A stretch of 64,000 nucleotides of DNA from positions 3,503,613-3,567,612 of the forward strand of contig NC_065433.1 of assembly GCF_024362695.1 (NCBI RefSeq), in the 5' to 3' direction. The position numbers were made by a program, and so were the translations under genes. The DNA is from Pectinophora gossypiella. Its lineage: Eukaryota; Arthropoda; Insecta; Lepidoptera; Gelechiidae. The notes under the pieces are model-generated. The model did no database searches. It saw nothing but the letters and a program-made list of their open reading frames with translations, and was not told the origin of the DNA. This document shows positions 63,753 through 64,000 of the stretch, piece after piece. Each line of letters begins with the position of its first letter. Positions within the stretch are counted from its first letter, which is position 1.

Positions 63753-64000
63753 GTAAGTTTAATATTTTTTTTATATATTTAATTTACGTTTATATCTATT
63801 TATTATTGTTGTCTATTTTTATCTTGTTATTTTTAATACATTCATTAAAAAATAATATCTTAAATTAAAAAATAATTATTGTCTGTCTTCATTTTGTTAT
63901 TAAGTACCTTGATGTTTTTATTATTTTTAATACTATTATTATAAGTTTATCAAAATTATTTCTTAATAGTTTTTTGTTTATTGATTAAAGTTTTTTTTCG
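63753..64000. other. start of the intron after the second alternative exon
   Basis: Very AT-rich. The donor GTAAGT stands at 63753-63758; nothing else is seen to the window end. Confidence 0.5.

Noticed and set aside
63149..63528. Several long + and - frames in the GC block before 63599
   Set aside because: Arg/Ala/Pro-rich readings in many frames at once are expected from GC-rich 5'UTR; none has a domain or fitting donor.

Overview
The window reads as nuclear DNA of a moth or butterfly (Lepidoptera). Short GC-rich exons with GT..AG borders sit in long AT-rich introns packed with tRNA-derived SINEs, small inverted-repeat elements (MITEs), 5'-truncated LINE tails and a Tc1 element of the type common in lepidopteran genomes. 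The order is inferred from these repeats and the exon style; no species is claimed.

One protein gene dominates, on the + strand: a homologue of trio, the spectrin-repeat Rho guanine-nucleotide exchange factor. Eighteen consecutive coding exons from 72 to 50590 join with matching splice phases into about 975 residues: the end of the spectrin-repeat rod (72-7523), an acidic/proline linker (8498-8665), the first DH domain (about 9175-19540), the first PH domain (about 19540-20637), a Ser-rich linker (23544-25313) and the first SH3 domain (44751-50590). The CRAL-TRIO region and earlier repeats must lie to the left, and the second DH-PH unit to the right.

Two further exons look like alternative first exons of the same gene. 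The first (33897-34076) has an ATG under a GC-rich region after an in-frame stop and ends in phase 0, which fits the SH3 exon at 44751. The second (63599-63752) has an ATG directly after an in-frame stop, lies downstream of a GC-rich block, and ends in phase 1, the phase of the last SH3-linker exon at 50590. Together they suggest a three-promoter locus: a full-length form, a form beginning just before SH3, and a form beginning after SH3.

Layout: 1-10.9 kb, dense spectrin and early DH exons, with a 253-bp tandem duplication of part of the first exon; 10.9-25.3 kb, rest of DH-PH, with an intact Tc1 element (21492-23127); 25.3-44.7 kb, a 19.4-kb intron with many nested repeats, a 180-bp perfect tandem duplication and the first alternative exon; 44.7-50.6 kb, SH3 exons; 50.6-64 kb, intron with a LINE reverse-transcriptase ORF (50933-53347), several SINEs and the second alternative exon.

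The repeats are informative in themselves. Three SINE families with different tails share one central hairpin-forming block, and one of them carries a head that looks like a tRNA/5S rRNA chimera. Several nested insertions have readable target-site duplications. No rRNA or functional tRNA gene, CRISPR array, operon or virus was seen.
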